Source: Oryzobacter telluris
Lineage (GTDB): Bacteria; Actinomycetota; Actinomycetes; Actinomycetales; Dermatophilaceae
Length of the DNA: 64,000 nt
Assembly (NCBI RefSeq): GCF_043099285.1
Contig: NZ_CP170723.1
Coordinates: 868,001-932,000 of the forward strand
Direction: 5' to 3'
Position numbers and translations under genes: made by a program. The notes below the pieces were generated by a model. The model was not told the DNA's origin. It did not search any database and saw only the letters and a list, made by a program, of their open reading frames with translations. Below, one piece after another: positions 40,824 to 49,308 of this stretch (position 1 is the first letter of the stretch; every line of letters starts with the position of its first letter).

Positions 40824-41371
40824 TGGACTCGGTGGTCGGCTGGCTCGCCGGCTCATGGCTGCTCGTCGTCGTCATCGTCCTCGGGGCGATGGCGACGACG
40901 GGGGCCGGTGTCGCCGGGTACCTCGCGGGTCGGCGCCGGCCCGCGACCTGGCCGGCACCGGGCCCGGTCGCGCCGCCGCCGGCCCGTGTCACGGACGCGC
41001 CACCGACAGCCCTCGTCGCGGACACGGCGGCAGCGAGACTGCCCACCCCACCGACGGACCCGACCACGACCTCCGCCCCCGGGCGCGACCTCGTCCTCGG
41101 GCTCATCGGGGCGCACGACCTGGCGATGACCCACGACGCGGTGCGCATCCACGTCGAACAGGTCCTGCGGCGCGCCGGGGTCCAGCAGGTCGTGGCCGAA
41201 CCCGGCGAGCCCTTCGACCCGGACACCCAGTCCGCCGTCACCACCGAGCCGGTGTCCGCCGCGACCAGCGCCGGGGCTGCGCCGGGCCTGGTGGCGCACA
41301 CCGTCCGCCCCGGCTGGCGAACGGCGTCCGTGATGTACCGGCCGACCGAGGTCGCAGTATGGACTCCGTGA
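40823..41371 (+). CDS. Membrane-anchored GrpE-like nucleotide exchange factor
   Basis: This is a 182-residue protein. One membrane helix (about 8-35) is followed by a Pro/Ala-rich linker. Residues about 88-182 match the C-terminal half of GrpE: LRRAGVQQVVAEPGEPFDPDTQSAV, then GLVAHTVRPGWRTASVMYRPTEVAV, the same order as the conserved GEPFDP and VLRPA regions. The long paired GrpE helix is mostly missing. It probably exchanges nucleotide on the cluster's Hsp70 proteins at the membrane. The ATG overlaps the previous stop (TGATG). Usual GrpE proteins are soluble and adjacent to dnaK. Confidence 0.8.
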   Translation: MDSVVGWLAGSWLLVVVIVLGAMATTGAGVAGYLAGRRRPATWPAPGPVAPPPARVTDAPPTALVADTAAARLPTPPTDPTTTSAPGRDLVLGLIGAHDLAMTHDAVRIHVEQVLRRAGVQQVVAEPGEPFDPDTQSAVTTEPVSAATSAGAAPGLVAHTVRPGWRTASVMYRPTEVAVWTP

Positions 41372-41691
41372 ACGAGCCCGATGAGGTCGAGCCCCTCCTC
41401 CTGCCCGAGGGTCCACCCGCCCACGTCTGGAGCGCGGTCCTCGCGGCCGCTGTCTCCGCCGACCCCGCGCGCGCCGACGAGCTCGCGGTGCTCCTGCCGG
41501 AGCCCACGGCCGAGCAGCTCGAGCCCCTGGAGGCCGAGCCCGGCTGGGTGCTGGGCGGCGACCTGGGCCCCACCCACCTCGACGACCCGTGGGATGCCGC
41601 CCCCGAGAGCCACCACCTCCACGACCCCCAGGACCTCGACGCCTTCTCGGACCCTGCCGGTGGCGACGATCCCGGTGGGAGCCAGCCGTGA
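41359..41691 (+). CDS. Small acidic protein of unknown function
   Basis: This is a 110-residue protein rich in Asp, Glu, Pro and Leu, with a predicted helical middle and a disordered acidic, His-containing tail. It has no recognised domain. ATG 41359 overlaps the end of the GrpE-like gene by 13 bases and has GAGG 7 bases upstream; GTG 41368, with a 4-base overlap, is an alternative. It ends in a 4-base overlap with the IniC-like gene. Position suggests an adaptor between chaperone and GTPase parts. Confidence 0.7.
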   Translation: MDSVNEPDEVEPLLLPEGPPAHVWSAVLAAAVSADPARADELAVLLPEPTAEQLEPLEAEPGWVLGGDLGPTHLDDPWDAAPESHHLHDPQDLDAFSDPAGGDDPGGSQP

Positions 41692-43163
41692 GCCCGACGC
41701 GGTCGTCCGCCTCGAGCCCCCAGGTCGAAAGGGTCGCCACACTCGTCCGGGCCGCCGCCACCCTGCCCGACATGGCCGACCTCGAGGTTCGCGGCGTCCT
41801 CGACGAGCTCCTCGTCGGGCTGGCCGAGCCGCTGCGCCTGGCTGTCGTGGGCCGTGTCAAGGCCGGCAAGTCGACGCTCGTCAACGCCCTCATCGGCCGT
41901 CGGGTCGCACCGACCGCCGCGGGGGAGTGCACCCGCGTCGTCACCTGGTACCGGTACGGCTCTCCTGACCGAGCGGAGGTCGTGCTGCGCGACGGCGCCA
42001 GGGTCCCGCTGCGCCTCGACGGTCGCCGCCTGCCGGAGCAGCTGGGTGTCCCGCTGGAGGACGTGTCGCGAGTCGTCGTCCACCTCCAGGCGGGTGCCCT
42101 GCGAGACCTCACACTCATCGACACGCCGGGCCTCGCGACGCTCACCGAGGAGAACGAGGCCGCGGCGCGTGCGGCGGTCCTGGGCCAGGAGTGCTCCAAG
42201 TACGCGACGGGCGACGCCGACGCCCTCCTGTACGTGGTCCGGGAGTCGGAGCGGGCGGACGACATCGCCTTCCTCCACGACTTCGCAGCGGCGTCCGGCA
42301 GTCTCACCGCATCCGCGGTCAACACCCTCGGGGTCCTGTCCCAGGCCGATCTCTTCAACGCCCAGGACCCGATGGGGGCGGCCCAGCGCACCGCCCGTCG
42401 GATCGCGTCGACCTCGCCCGGCCAGTTCGGCGGGGTCGTGGCCGTGTCAGGCCTCCTCGCCCAGTCGGCGAGGGCGGGCCAGGTCTCGGAGACCGTGGCG
42501 GCCGCGCTGGCTTCGCTCGACGGCGTGGCCGACGCCATCCTGCCTGCGTGGCAGTCGCTCGACGTGTCCGGGCTCGACAAGGCCGCAGCTGCGCAGGCGT
42601 TCTCCGTCGTCGGCCCCTACGGGTTGCTCCGCGGCCGCGGCCCGGCGCGCCAGGGCGCAACCAGTCTGCGTCGCTGGTGCGAAGAGGCCTCGGGGATCCG
42701 GGACCTGGAGGAGGTGCTCGAGGGCACGATGGTGCCGCGCGCCCACCTGATCAAGGCCAGCCGCACCCTGGGCCAGCTGTCTCGCCTCGGTCGACGGGTG
42801 GGGTGCCAGCGGGTCCTCGACCTCGTCGAGGAGGTCGAGCTCGACCCGGTCATGCACCCGATCGCCGAGCTGAGGGCGCTGCACGACCTGCTCGGGACGG
42901 CCCCTGAGTCGGCTCAGCGACCCCGGCTCGAGGCGCTGCTCGCCGGCCTCCCCGCCTGGCAGGTCCTCGGCCTCCCGGAGGCGCCGGACCGGGCAGGGTC
43001 GGGGCTGGCGCCCGACGCCCGCGAGGCTGCCTCCCGTGCCCGCGCGGACGCCTCGCTCGCGGTGACTCCGGCCGTCGCCGCCGCGGCGACGGTCCTGGCT
43101 CGCTCGTACCAGATCCTCGCGCACCACCTCGAGGCGCGACGTGGACCGGCGGACCCCACATGA
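41688..43163 (+). CDS. Dynamin-like GTPase, IniC-like
   Basis: This 491-residue GTPase is close to the length of mycobacterial IniC (about 493). G1 is GRVKAGKSTL (55-64), a Thr in the AGECTRVVTWY region is a likely switch I residue, and G3 is DTPGL (145-149). The G4 position reads SQAD (about 218-221) in place of T/NKxD, so nucleotide specificity may be relaxed. Helices follow, without a clear paddle, as in IniC. The GTG start overlaps the acidic gene by 4 bases, and its stop overlaps the next gene by 4. It probably works with the IniA-like protein on the membrane. Confidence 0.88.
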   Translation: MSPTRSSASSPQVERVATLVRAAATLPDMADLEVRGVLDELLVGLAEPLRLAVVGRVKAGKSTLVNALIGRRVAPTAAGECTRVVTWYRYGSPDRAEVVLRDGARVPLRLDGRRLPEQLGVPLEDVSRVVVHLQAGALRDLTLIDTPGLATLTEENEAAARAAVLGQECSKYATGDADALLYVVRESERADDIAFLHDFAAASGSLTASAVNTLGVLSQADLFNAQDPMGAAQRTARRIASTSPGQFGGVVAVSGLLAQSARAGQVSETVAAALASLDGVADAILPAWQSLDVSGLDKAAAAQAFSVVGPYGLLRGRGPARQGATSLRRWCEEASGIRDLEEVLEGTMVPRAHLIKASRTLGQLSRLGRRVGCQRVLDLVEEVELDPVMHPIAELRALHDLLGTAPESAQRPRLEALLAGLPAWQVLGLPEAPDRAGSGLAPDAREAASRARADASLAVTPAVAAAATVLARSYQILAHHLEARRGPADPT

Positions 43164-45973
43164 CCTGGCGTTGGTGGCAGAAGAAGTCACCGATCGCCGG
43201 GGCGCAGCCCCGTCCGGGGCACGTCGCGACCCATCGAGCGAGCGGCCCGCAGACCCCTCAGCAGGCCCTGGTGTGGGACGCCCTCGCCCGTCGGGAGGCA
43301 GCGCACCCCGCGACCGACGACGTCCTGACCCTGCTCGAGGAGCTGGCCGCCGACGACGGCTCGGGCTCGGCCTCCCTCACGTCACTCGGCCGAGCTCGCG
43401 GCGAAAGGGGGGCAGTGCGGCTCTACGGCTGTGCCGGTGACGCGGAGGTCCCGCCGTTCGTCCTCCTCGTCGAGACCGACGCCGCACCGCCGAGCCTGCA
43501 TGTCGTCACCCCGGACCTCGATGTCGCCGTGGTCGCCGGGGACGCGTTGACCTCGGAGGACGGGGCTCGCCTCGTCGTCATCCACCCCGTGCCCCTGGCC
43601 GACCGGGCCGGCACCGTGGCGTGGATCGTGCACGTGCTGTCCGGTGCCGGCGCCGATCTCGCCGACACCCTCCGGCAGCTCGTGGTGCTCTCCGACGAGC
43701 CGGACCCGAACGCGGCCTCCATCGCCCAGGTGATGCTGTCCGTCGACACGGGTCCACCTGGCGGTGGCACGCTTGACGCCGGACCCGAGCCGGGCGCCTG
43801 GGACCCGCCGCCGGTGGCGAACCGGTTCCCCGCTCCGGCCCTTCCCGGAGCGGACCCGCCACCGCTGCCGCCCCGCACGACCTTTGCACCTCAGTCCAGC
43901 ATGGTGGCGGGCGCGTCGCCCGTCGCCTCCGAGCCCGGCGTGCGCGACCCTGCGCTCGAGGGCCTGGCCGCAGCGCTGGCCTTCGGGAGCCACGCGCCCC
44001 CGGACGAGCGGCACCGGTGGACCGCCCGGCTCAGCTGCTCGCCACCGCCGGACTGGGCCGTCGTCCGGCTGCTCCGCCTCGAGGCGGGCCTGCGAGTGCG
44101 AGACGACGGGGCATCGCGGGCGCTCCTCCTCGAGGACGGGGCCTGCCGGCTCGTGGCGGCGCTGCTCGACGTCCGATCCCTCCCGAGCGACGGGATCCTC
44201 CACCGGCCGGTTCCCCGGTTGAGGCTGCTCCACGAACGGCTCCTCCCTGTTCCCACCCTGACGCCTCGCAGCTCGCGCTGGTCGACCCTGCTCGGCGTGG
44301 ACGCCGTGCTCGACGAGCTGGACGACGCGTGGACCGGCCTCCCGTCCACCTTCTCGGTCGCGTGCGACACCGGGCTGGCCGCGGGCGGCGCCACGGCGAC
44401 GGGGACCCCGGAGGGGCCGGCGCTGCTCGCCGTGGTGGCCGGCGTCGCGCCGTCGCACCGCGCCGGAGTTCTTGCCCACGCGCAGGCGCTCGCCGCCGAG
44501 CTGCGCCAGCCCGAAGGGCCGATGGCGGCGAGCCCGCCGACGTGGGTCGCGCCCCCTGGCTGGCACGCGGTCGAAGAGCTGCAGCTGACGACGGAGACCT
44601 TCCTCGCCAGGGTGACCCTCGAGCCCTTGGCGCCGGGCACGACCCTCGACGAGTGGGAGGGCGAGCAGTTCGCCCGGGCCCCCTTCCTCCGGGACCGGCG
44701 CGAGCTCGGCATGCGTGAGCCGACGGTCGACGGACTCGCCGCCACGCGCCTGCGGCGCTTCGACTGGCAGCCGTCGGGACGTGGCCGCCTCCTCACCACG
44801 GTGTGCGTCGGAGTCACCGACGATCCCAGCGGACCCCTCGGGTTCGCGTTCGTCGCGGACGTCGACCTCACCGGCGGTGACCTGGACGTCCAGCCCGACG
44901 AGGTCCTCCGGTGGCTGCGGGTGCTGCGCCCGACGGCACCCGCCGTCGTCGATGCGGTCCCACCGCCCCCGGTGGTCCTGCAGGCGGGCCTCCGGGCCCT
45001 CGAAGGACCCCCGCCCCGGGTGCCGACCCCGCCCATGGAGTCCGCACCGGGACTGCGAGGGAGCCCTCGAGGCACGGCGGACGTCGCGGCCGTTCCGGTG
45101 CGCGTCCCACCACTGCCCGATGGTGGGGACACCGTCTGGGTCGTGAGCCTCGACGTGTGGCCTGGGGATGACGTCTCCACCGGCGACGCGCTCGCACGGG
45201 TCGTGACCGCGTCGGGTGTCCACGCCGAGCTGACTTCCCCGTGCGCCGGGATCGTGACGTCCTGCTCGCGCGAAGAAGGCCAGAACCAGGTGGTCGGGAA
45301 GCCGCTCGTCCGCGTCGCACCGGAACCCGCCCACTCCTTCGCCCCGCCGGCACGGACCCTCACGCCCGACGAGGAGATCGTCTGGGCGGTGCTCGCGCCA
45401 TTCCTCGAGCAGCACCGCTCTCCCCGTGAGCTGGCCGGTGGCCTGATCTCGCTCTGCGGGTCGTCCGACGCCGGGGAGGAGGGCCCGCGGTCGCTCCCGC
45501 ACCCGGCGCCCGACCGGCTCGTGTCGCGAAGGGCGGTCGCAGTGCGGTGGCCGCTGCCACGTCCGTACGAAGCCTCCTTCCACGTGGATCCTGCGCAGAG
45601 CGGCCGCAGCGTCCACGTCCTCGCGTTCGGCGGCGGCCGCCTCACGGAGGTCGAGGCGCCATCGGGCCCACTGTGCCCTCCGTTCGTCGTCCTCCTCTCC
45701 CCGAGCAGCCTCACCTCGACCGCCCACCTCTCGCCGGGCGACGCCAGCGCCCGGCGCGCGGCCGATGCTCCCTGGCTGCACGTCCTGACGCGCGACGCCG
45801 GCGTGGATGTGGAGCGCCGGCCGCTGCGCGACCTGGGTCCCCACCGTGACGGCGCCGCTCAGCTGCTCACGGTGGTGCATCTGAGGTCGGCAGACGGCCC
45901 ACGCGTCGTTGAGCTGCGCGACCTTCAGGGAGACCTCGCCGAAGTGGTCGCAGGGGCCCTCGGGGGCCCGTGA
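43160..45973 (+). CDS. Large unknown protein with a biotinyl/lipoyl-like domain
   Basis: This is a 937-residue protein with no signal peptide or membrane helix. The N-terminal 130 residues and the central region (about 270-620) are not recognised; a Pro-rich linker lies around 195-255. Residues about 655-725 look like a lipoyl or biotinyl barrel-sandwich domain (VWPGDDVSTGDALARV, SPCAGIVTSCSREEGQNQVVGKPLVRV). The usual modified Lys is absent; TASGVHAE stands at that place. The second Hsp70 of the cluster has a similar unmodified domain. The ATG overlaps the IniC-like stop by 4 bases. It may be a scaffold joining GTPase and Hsp70. Confidence 0.75.
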   Translation: MTWRWWQKKSPIAGAQPRPGHVATHRASGPQTPQQALVWDALARREAAHPATDDVLTLLEELAADDGSGSASLTSLGRARGERGAVRLYGCAGDAEVPPFVLLVETDAAPPSLHVVTPDLDVAVVAGDALTSEDGARLVVIHPVPLADRAGTVAWIVHVLSGAGADLADTLRQLVVLSDEPDPNAASIAQVMLSVDTGPPGGGTLDAGPEPGAWDPPPVANRFPAPALPGADPPPLPPRTTFAPQSSMVAGASPVASEPGVRDPALEGLAAALAFGSHAPPDERHRWTARLSCSPPPDWAVVRLLRLEAGLRVRDDGASRALLLEDGACRLVAALLDVRSLPSDGILHRPVPRLRLLHERLLPVPTLTPRSSRWSTLLGVDAVLDELDDAWTGLPSTFSVACDTGLAAGGATATGTPEGPALLAVVAGVAPSHRAGVLAHAQALAAELRQPEGPMAASPPTWVAPPGWHAVEELQLTTETFLARVTLEPLAPGTTLDEWEGEQFARAPFLRDRRELGMREPTVDGLAATRLRRFDWQPSGRGRLLTTVCVGVTDDPSGPLGFAFVADVDLTGGDLDVQPDEVLRWLRVLRPTAPAVVDAVPPPPVVLQAGLRALEGPPPRVPTPPMESAPGLRGSPRGTADVAAVPVRVPPLPDGGDTVWVVSLDVWPGDDVSTGDALARVVTASGVHAELTSPCAGIVTSCSREEGQNQVVGKPLVRVAPEPAHSFAPPARTLTPDEEIVWAVLAPFLEQHRSPRELAGGLISLCGSSDAGEEGPRSLPHPAPDRLVSRRAVAVRWPLPRPYEASFHVDPAQSGRSVHVLAFGGGRLTEVEAPSGPLCPPFVVLLSPSSLTSTAHLSPGDASARRAADAPWLHVLTRDAGVDVERRPLRDLGPHRDGAAQLLTVVHLRSADGPRVVELRDLQGDLAEVVAGALGGP

Positions 45974-46095
45974 CCTCGGGTCCCTGAGGACCGTTCACAG
46001 GTGCGCTCGGATTTGTGGGACATCGGTCTCCCGCCGCTGCTACCTTCACCTCCAGCAGTCGCCATACGCGTCTGCCCTGGTCGGAGGGCGCAGGG

Positions 46096-46626
46096 ATGAC
46101 CGACGAGGATGAGCTCATCGCTCGAGCCCGTACGGGCGACGCGGCGGCCTTCGCGGCGCTCCTCGATCCCCATCGGGCCCGGTTGTGGTCGGTTTGCGTG
46201 CGCATCACCGGCAGCCACCACGACGCCGAGGACGCCCTTCAGGACGCCCTCACGGTTGCCTGGCTGCACCTGGACCGGTTCCGCGGGGAGTCCAGGCTGG
46301 GTACGTGGCTCTATCGCATCGCCGCCAACGCCGCTCTCGCGGTGGTGCGGCGACGTCGGGACGTCCCGCGGGGGGAGTGGGCCGACGACCTCGTCGTCAC
46401 GAGCGACCACGCGTCGCGCGTCGCCGACGGGATGCTGGTCCGGGGCGGGATCGCCTCTCTGCCCCCGGTGTTCCGCGAGGCCCTTGTCCTTCGCGAGATC
46501 GGTGACCTCACGTACGAGGAGATCGCGGCCCATCAGGGGGTGGGGGTCCAGACGGTCAAGAGCCGTCTCAGTCGTGCCCGAGCCGCGCTCGCCGTCGCCC
46601 TGACCTCTGGTGACGACGACCGATGA
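46096..46626 (+). CDS. ECF-family RNA polymerase sigma factor
   Basis: This is a 176-residue sigma-70-type factor. Region 2 contains LLDPHRARLWSVCVRITGSHHDAEDALQDALTVAW and GTWLYRIAANAAL. Region 4 contains LPPVFREALVLREIGDLTYEEIAAHQGVGVQTVKSRLSRAR. There is no region 3 or C-terminal extension. GGAGGG lies 7 bases before the ATG. It overlaps the second Hsp70 gene by 4 bases. No anti-sigma gene with a zinc motif or membrane helix is adjacent, so the Hsp70 or membrane Hsp70 may hold it in check. The likely targets are the GGGAAC promoters of the cluster. Confidence 0.95.
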   Translation: MTDEDELIARARTGDAAAFAALLDPHRARLWSVCVRITGSHHDAEDALQDALTVAWLHLDRFRGESRLGTWLYRIAANAALAVVRRRRDVPRGEWADDLVVTSDHASRVADGMLVRGGIASLPPVFREALVLREIGDLTYEEIAAHQGVGVQTVKSRLSRARAALAVALTSGDDDR

Positions 46627-48569
46627 CCTCCGCCGGATGGACGTTGGCGATCGACTTCGGGACGTCCAACACCGCCGCGACGATCCGCCACGACGGGGGG
46701 CCAGCAACCCAGGTCCGTCTGAGCCATGCTGCGGACACCATGCCCTCGGCGGTGCTGCGGATCGGTGGTGGCTACCGTGTGGGTGCCGCGGCTCGGCAGG
46801 GTCACCTCGCCAACCCTTCGGGGTACCTCGAGCACCCGAAGAGCGAGCTGGGGGCGGGGACGATACTGCTCGGCAACGAAGAGGTCGAGGTCTCGGTCCT
46901 CGTCGCAGAGGTCCTCCGGCACGTCACCGAGAAGGCGACCGCCGTGGCAGGGGGAACGCCGCCGCGCGCCGTCATCCTCACCCACCCCCAGGAGTGGGCG
47001 TCGAGGCGGCTCATCGCGCTGAGGGACGCGTGGGACCTCGTCGGGATCCGCACCGAGGAGGTGCGGCTCGTCCCTGAGCCGGTCGCGGCCGTGGCGTGGT
47101 TCTCCCGGGTGACGACGATCCCTGAGGGGGGAACCGTCGCCGTGTTCGACTTCGGCGGCGGCACGTGCGACGTCGCTGTTCTCCGACGGGTGGTCTCACC
47201 AGAGCCTGATGCCTGGCCGTACGAGGTCGTCCACCACGCCGGCCGCGACCGACTCGGGGGCAACACCCTCGATGTTCTCCTCCTCGAACACGTTCGCCGG
47301 GCACTGGTCGCGGGCGGTGAGCACGAGCTCGTCGCGGCCTTGTCGGATCCCGCACAGCAGGGTGCTGCACGCACGGTCAGGGACCAGGTCCGGTCGGCCA
47401 AGGAGATGCTCTCCGAGTACGAGGACGCCGAAGTGGCCGTCGCCGTCGGACCGCATGCGACGTCGGTACTCGTCACCAGGCCGGAGTTCGACGACGTCAT
47501 CGCCGATCAGGTGCGGGATGCGCGCTCTCTGGTCGTCCAGACACTCCAGGCCGCTGGTGTCGAGGGGGCCTCGCTCCATGCCCTGTACCTCAGTGGCGGT
47601 TCGTCCCACGTCCCGGCCGTCCACGAGATGCTTCATCAGCTGGTGGGGCGACCACCATCCACACTCGGCGACCCCAAGCTCGTCGTCGCGCTGGGCGCAC
47701 ATTCGGTTCCTGTCGGCGTCGGCGAACGCGCTGCGCCCGTCATCAGCACCTTCCAGGCGCGAGTCGGGTCGTTCGAGTCCAGTGACCGGTTGTTCGGACA
47801 CCACGCTCTGTGGCTCGACTGCGCACCGCACGAGGGGGAACCGGCGACGATCACCCATGTCGTGGGCACCGACGACAGGGTTGCTGTCGGGGATGTCGTG
47901 GCCTCCGTCACGGGCGAGGGCTGGCGCGCGGACTTCACGTCCCCGGTGGCAGGAACAGTCTCGCGCCTGCACCGACAGCAGGAAGGCTCAGCGTTGCCCG
48001 CCCTGACGTACGCCCTCGCGCTCGCGCCCGACCGGGTGAAAGGGCGTGGCCTGGGCTATCCGAAGTCCTACTCCCTCCACACGGCTGCCGTGTGGCGGAT
48101 GCTCGTCCAGCTCGGCTCGGCGGAGGACGGTGCCAAGTGCATCCGGCGCCTCGTCAGGCTGCCGACCCCTGAGGGGCCCCTCGTCGATCTCGGACACGCG
48201 TTCTGGCAGGTGAGCGGGTCCACGCACCGCGTTGCGGGAAAGGTTCTCGTCAGTCATGGCGGGGAGGTCGACCTGGGTGGGCACGGCCGGGCCTCCTTGC
48301 CGCCCGCAGTGATCCTCGTCGACCCGTCGTGGACGCCCGGTGACCCGTCCCTCGTCGTCCTCACGACAGACATCGGCATCACCAGGCTCGCCGAGTCCGA
48401 CCGATGGCGCCGCGCGATCGCCCAGATGTCCGGCTGCACCATGCAGATCACTGGCCGGAACGGCTTGGGCTCGCCGGCGCCGGGGGAGAACCCGGGCTGG
48501 GCCGTCACTCTGGAGATGGCTGACCGCTCGGCACTCGAAGGGCTGCTGCAGGTCCTCGTCCGACGCTGA
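46623..48569 (+). CDS. Hsp70-family protein with lipoyl-like C-terminal domain
   Basis: This 648-residue protein has an ATPase domain (about 5-370) close to that of the membrane Hsp70: IDFGTSNTAA (9-18), FDFGGGTCDVAVL (175-187) and LSGGSS near 323. Instead of a peptide-binding domain, residues about 410-465 form a barrel-sandwich (lipoyl-like) fold without the Lys (VAVGDVVASVTGEGW, SPVAGTVSRLHRQQEG). An unrecognised region of about 180 residues follows. It is co-translated with the ECF sigma factor through ATGA. It may act as a regulator of the sigma factor, a reading based on position only. Confidence 0.88.
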   Translation: MTSAGWTLAIDFGTSNTAATIRHDGGPATQVRLSHAADTMPSAVLRIGGGYRVGAAARQGHLANPSGYLEHPKSELGAGTILLGNEEVEVSVLVAEVLRHVTEKATAVAGGTPPRAVILTHPQEWASRRLIALRDAWDLVGIRTEEVRLVPEPVAAVAWFSRVTTIPEGGTVAVFDFGGGTCDVAVLRRVVSPEPDAWPYEVVHHAGRDRLGGNTLDVLLLEHVRRALVAGGEHELVAALSDPAQQGAARTVRDQVRSAKEMLSEYEDAEVAVAVGPHATSVLVTRPEFDDVIADQVRDARSLVVQTLQAAGVEGASLHALYLSGGSSHVPAVHEMLHQLVGRPPSTLGDPKLVVALGAHSVPVGVGERAAPVISTFQARVGSFESSDRLFGHHALWLDCAPHEGEPATITHVVGTDDRVAVGDVVASVTGEGWRADFTSPVAGTVSRLHRQQEGSALPALTYALALAPDRVKGRGLGYPKSYSLHTAAVWRMLVQLGSAEDGAKCIRRLVRLPTPEGPLVDLGHAFWQVSGSTHRVAGKVLVSHGGEVDLGGHGRASLPPAVILVDPSWTPGDPSLVVLTTDIGITRLAESDRWRRAIAQMSGCTMQITGRNGLGSPAPGENPGWAVTLEMADRSALEGLLQVLVRR

Positions 48570-48866
48570 GCTGAGGCGACCGAAGGGGCCACCATCGCCC
48601 GGGCGGTGCGCGTCCGAGGCTTGGGCTGCGATCCAGCGTCCTGCTTTGGCGCGAGAGTTGACGCCGACGCCTTGGCCCTGCACACATGACGCGGCGACAT
48701 GGCTGTCGCCCACGTCGGCGCACGCGGGACGTGACGAGCCGAAGCCTGGAGCCCCGCGTCATGCCGCGCAGCGGGCGGTGTCTTCAGGGGTGACGGCAGC
48801 CAGATCGACTGCCCGACGAGTTCAGTCCGCACCCGGACCCGCTGGGTCCACGAAGGAGAACTTCTG
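48570..48866. other. Intergenic region before the truncated secreted-protein gene
   Basis: These 297 bases follow the second Hsp70 gene. No gene is evident. The end carries a GAAGGAGAA ribosome site for the gene remnant at 48867. A promoter for that gene should lie here, but none is clear. Confidence 0.5.
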
Positions 48867-49210
48867 ATGACCAGCACGACGCTTCGAACCAGCTCCGCCG
48901 CCCTCATCCTGGTGGAGCCCTGGGCTTCGGCCCCGGCATCGCCGCGGCGAACGCGGCCACCGCCGTCCCGACGGGCGTGGCGGCCGCAGCACCGGCCGCC
49001 ACCACGCTCCCGGTCACCGGCACCCTCCCCGACGGGTCCGCGTTCACCGGAGCAGTGAGCAACCTGACGGCCTCCGTCGTCAACGGGGTCCTCACCCTCT
49101 CCGGCACCATCACGGGGACCGGTATCCCGGCCGGCGGCACCACCTTCTCGGCTCCCGTCCAGGACCTCGCGGCCACCGCCGGCTGCAGCATCCTCAACGT
49201 TCGACATGGC
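48867..49210 (+). pseudogene. Secreted-protein gene, frameshifted and truncated
   Basis: A good ribosome site and ATG begin a signal peptide (MTSTTLRTSSAALIL), after which the frame shifts. One missing G in the run at about 48910 would restore GGALGFGPGIAAANAAT and the mature part with LPVTGTLPDGSAFTGAVSNLTASVVNGVL. This belongs to a common actinobacterial family of small secreted proteins. The similarity stops at CSILN near 49195, where such proteins normally continue with Leu-rich LGPL repeats. The gene is cut at the 3' end, close to the glycosyltransferase operon. Confidence 0.75.
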
Positions 49211-49308
49211 TCATCGCGTCCTGCACGACACCTCGTCACCGGAGGGTGCGGACTGACACCGGCGGGAGCGGTGGGGGCCCTGTGGCCGTCGGCATCGATG
49301 TCGTGGCC

